NCBI GenBank assembly: GCA_002348045.1
Contig: DDYO01000299.1
Location: 1-5,566 of the forward strand
Direction: 5' to 3'
DNA length: 5,566 bases
From: Anaerolineales bacterium UBA2232
GTDB taxonomy: Bacteria > Chloroflexota > Anaerolineae > UBA2200
The notes under the pieces: generated by a model
What the model saw: only the letters and a program-made list of their open reading frames with translations
Told to the model about the DNA's origin: nothing
The model's database searches: none
Made by a program: the position numbers and the translations under genes
In this document: positions 5,428 through 5,566 of the stretch, in pieces
Position numbering within the stretch: the stretch's first letter is position 1
How the letters are laid out: every line of letters starts with the position of its first letter

Positions 5428-5566
5428 TGCCGGGGGCTTTGATAGCGTTTCAGGCGCGCCCGACGAGATGGGCCCTTCTTTGGCAGAATGGGCCTGGTCA
5501 AACCGGAGAGCTTGCCAACAGGTCGGCGCCCGATGTCCTGGCTGGCGAGGAGGACAGGTGCGCCTT
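5428..5566. other. Upstream region of the DegV gene, no gene assigned
   Basis: This stretch holds no reading frame with a convincing start, ribosome binding site or family similarity. I see no good -35/-10 pair facing the DegV gene. Its promoter may be weak or of another sigma class, or it may lie beyond the window with DegV co-transcribed from further upstream. An 8-bp palindrome, GGCGCGCC, at 5453-5460 is the only notable word. Confidence 0.4.

Noticed and set aside
5413..5565. In-frame open extension of the DegV gene upstream to the window edge
   Set aside because: The frame has no stop, but it also has no ATG, GTG or TTG. It encodes Pro/Arg/Gln-rich sequence unlike DegV, and the ATG at 5412 has a strong ribosome binding site and the correct N-terminal TDSG motif.
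5468..5566. Possible plus-strand gene start (ATG at 5468 or 5488) running off the right edge
   Set aside because: No ribosome binding site precedes either ATG, and the short translations resemble no family. There is too little sequence to support a gene.

Overview
The window is a 5.6 kb piece of an ordinary chromosomal region from a moderately GC-rich bacterium. My best guess for the source is Chloroflexota (Anaerolineae-like). That rests on the mix of a short-type alpha-glucan phosphorylase, a CpXC-domain protein, a DUF4352-type lipoprotein, a ComF phosphoribosyltransferase and a DegV protein. It is inference from gene content, not proof. No rRNA, tRNA, insertion sequence, CRISPR array or phage gene was seen.

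Layout from left to right. (1) Positions 3-1181, plus strand: the C-terminal part of an alpha-glucan (glycogen/maltodextrin) phosphorylase. Its N-terminal half lies outside the window. (2) Positions 1200-2504, minus strand: a complete CpXC-domain protein, convergent with the phosphorylase and separated from it by only 18 nt. It has its own near-consensus sigma70-type promoter at 2555-2583. (3) Positions 2747-3388 and 3393-3932, minus strand: a two-gene unit in which a small lipoprotein gene comes first and comF follows 4 nt later. A good candidate promoter lies at 4024-4051. (4) Positions 4189-4419, plus strand: a small hypothetical gene, divergent from the lipoprotein gene, with a good ribosome binding site but no family I recognise. 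(5) A hairpin at 4454-4489 lies between this gene and the convergent degV-family gene (4543-5412, minus). (6) Positions 5413-5566 are the upstream region of the DegV gene and hold nothing I can call a gene.

The genes do not form one obvious pathway. The phosphorylase belongs to storage-polysaccharide breakdown, DegV to fatty-acid binding for the FakA/FakB kinase, and ComF to the DNA-uptake/phosphoribosyltransferase-like family. The CpXC protein, the lipoprotein and the small ORF have no established function. I see no convincing evidence of a new multi-gene system. The points most worth a second look are the long helical CpXC protein with its strong promoter, the orphan 76-residue ORF, and the compact divergent promoter region at about 4000-4050. 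That region shares an 11-bp word with the region upstream of the CpXC gene.
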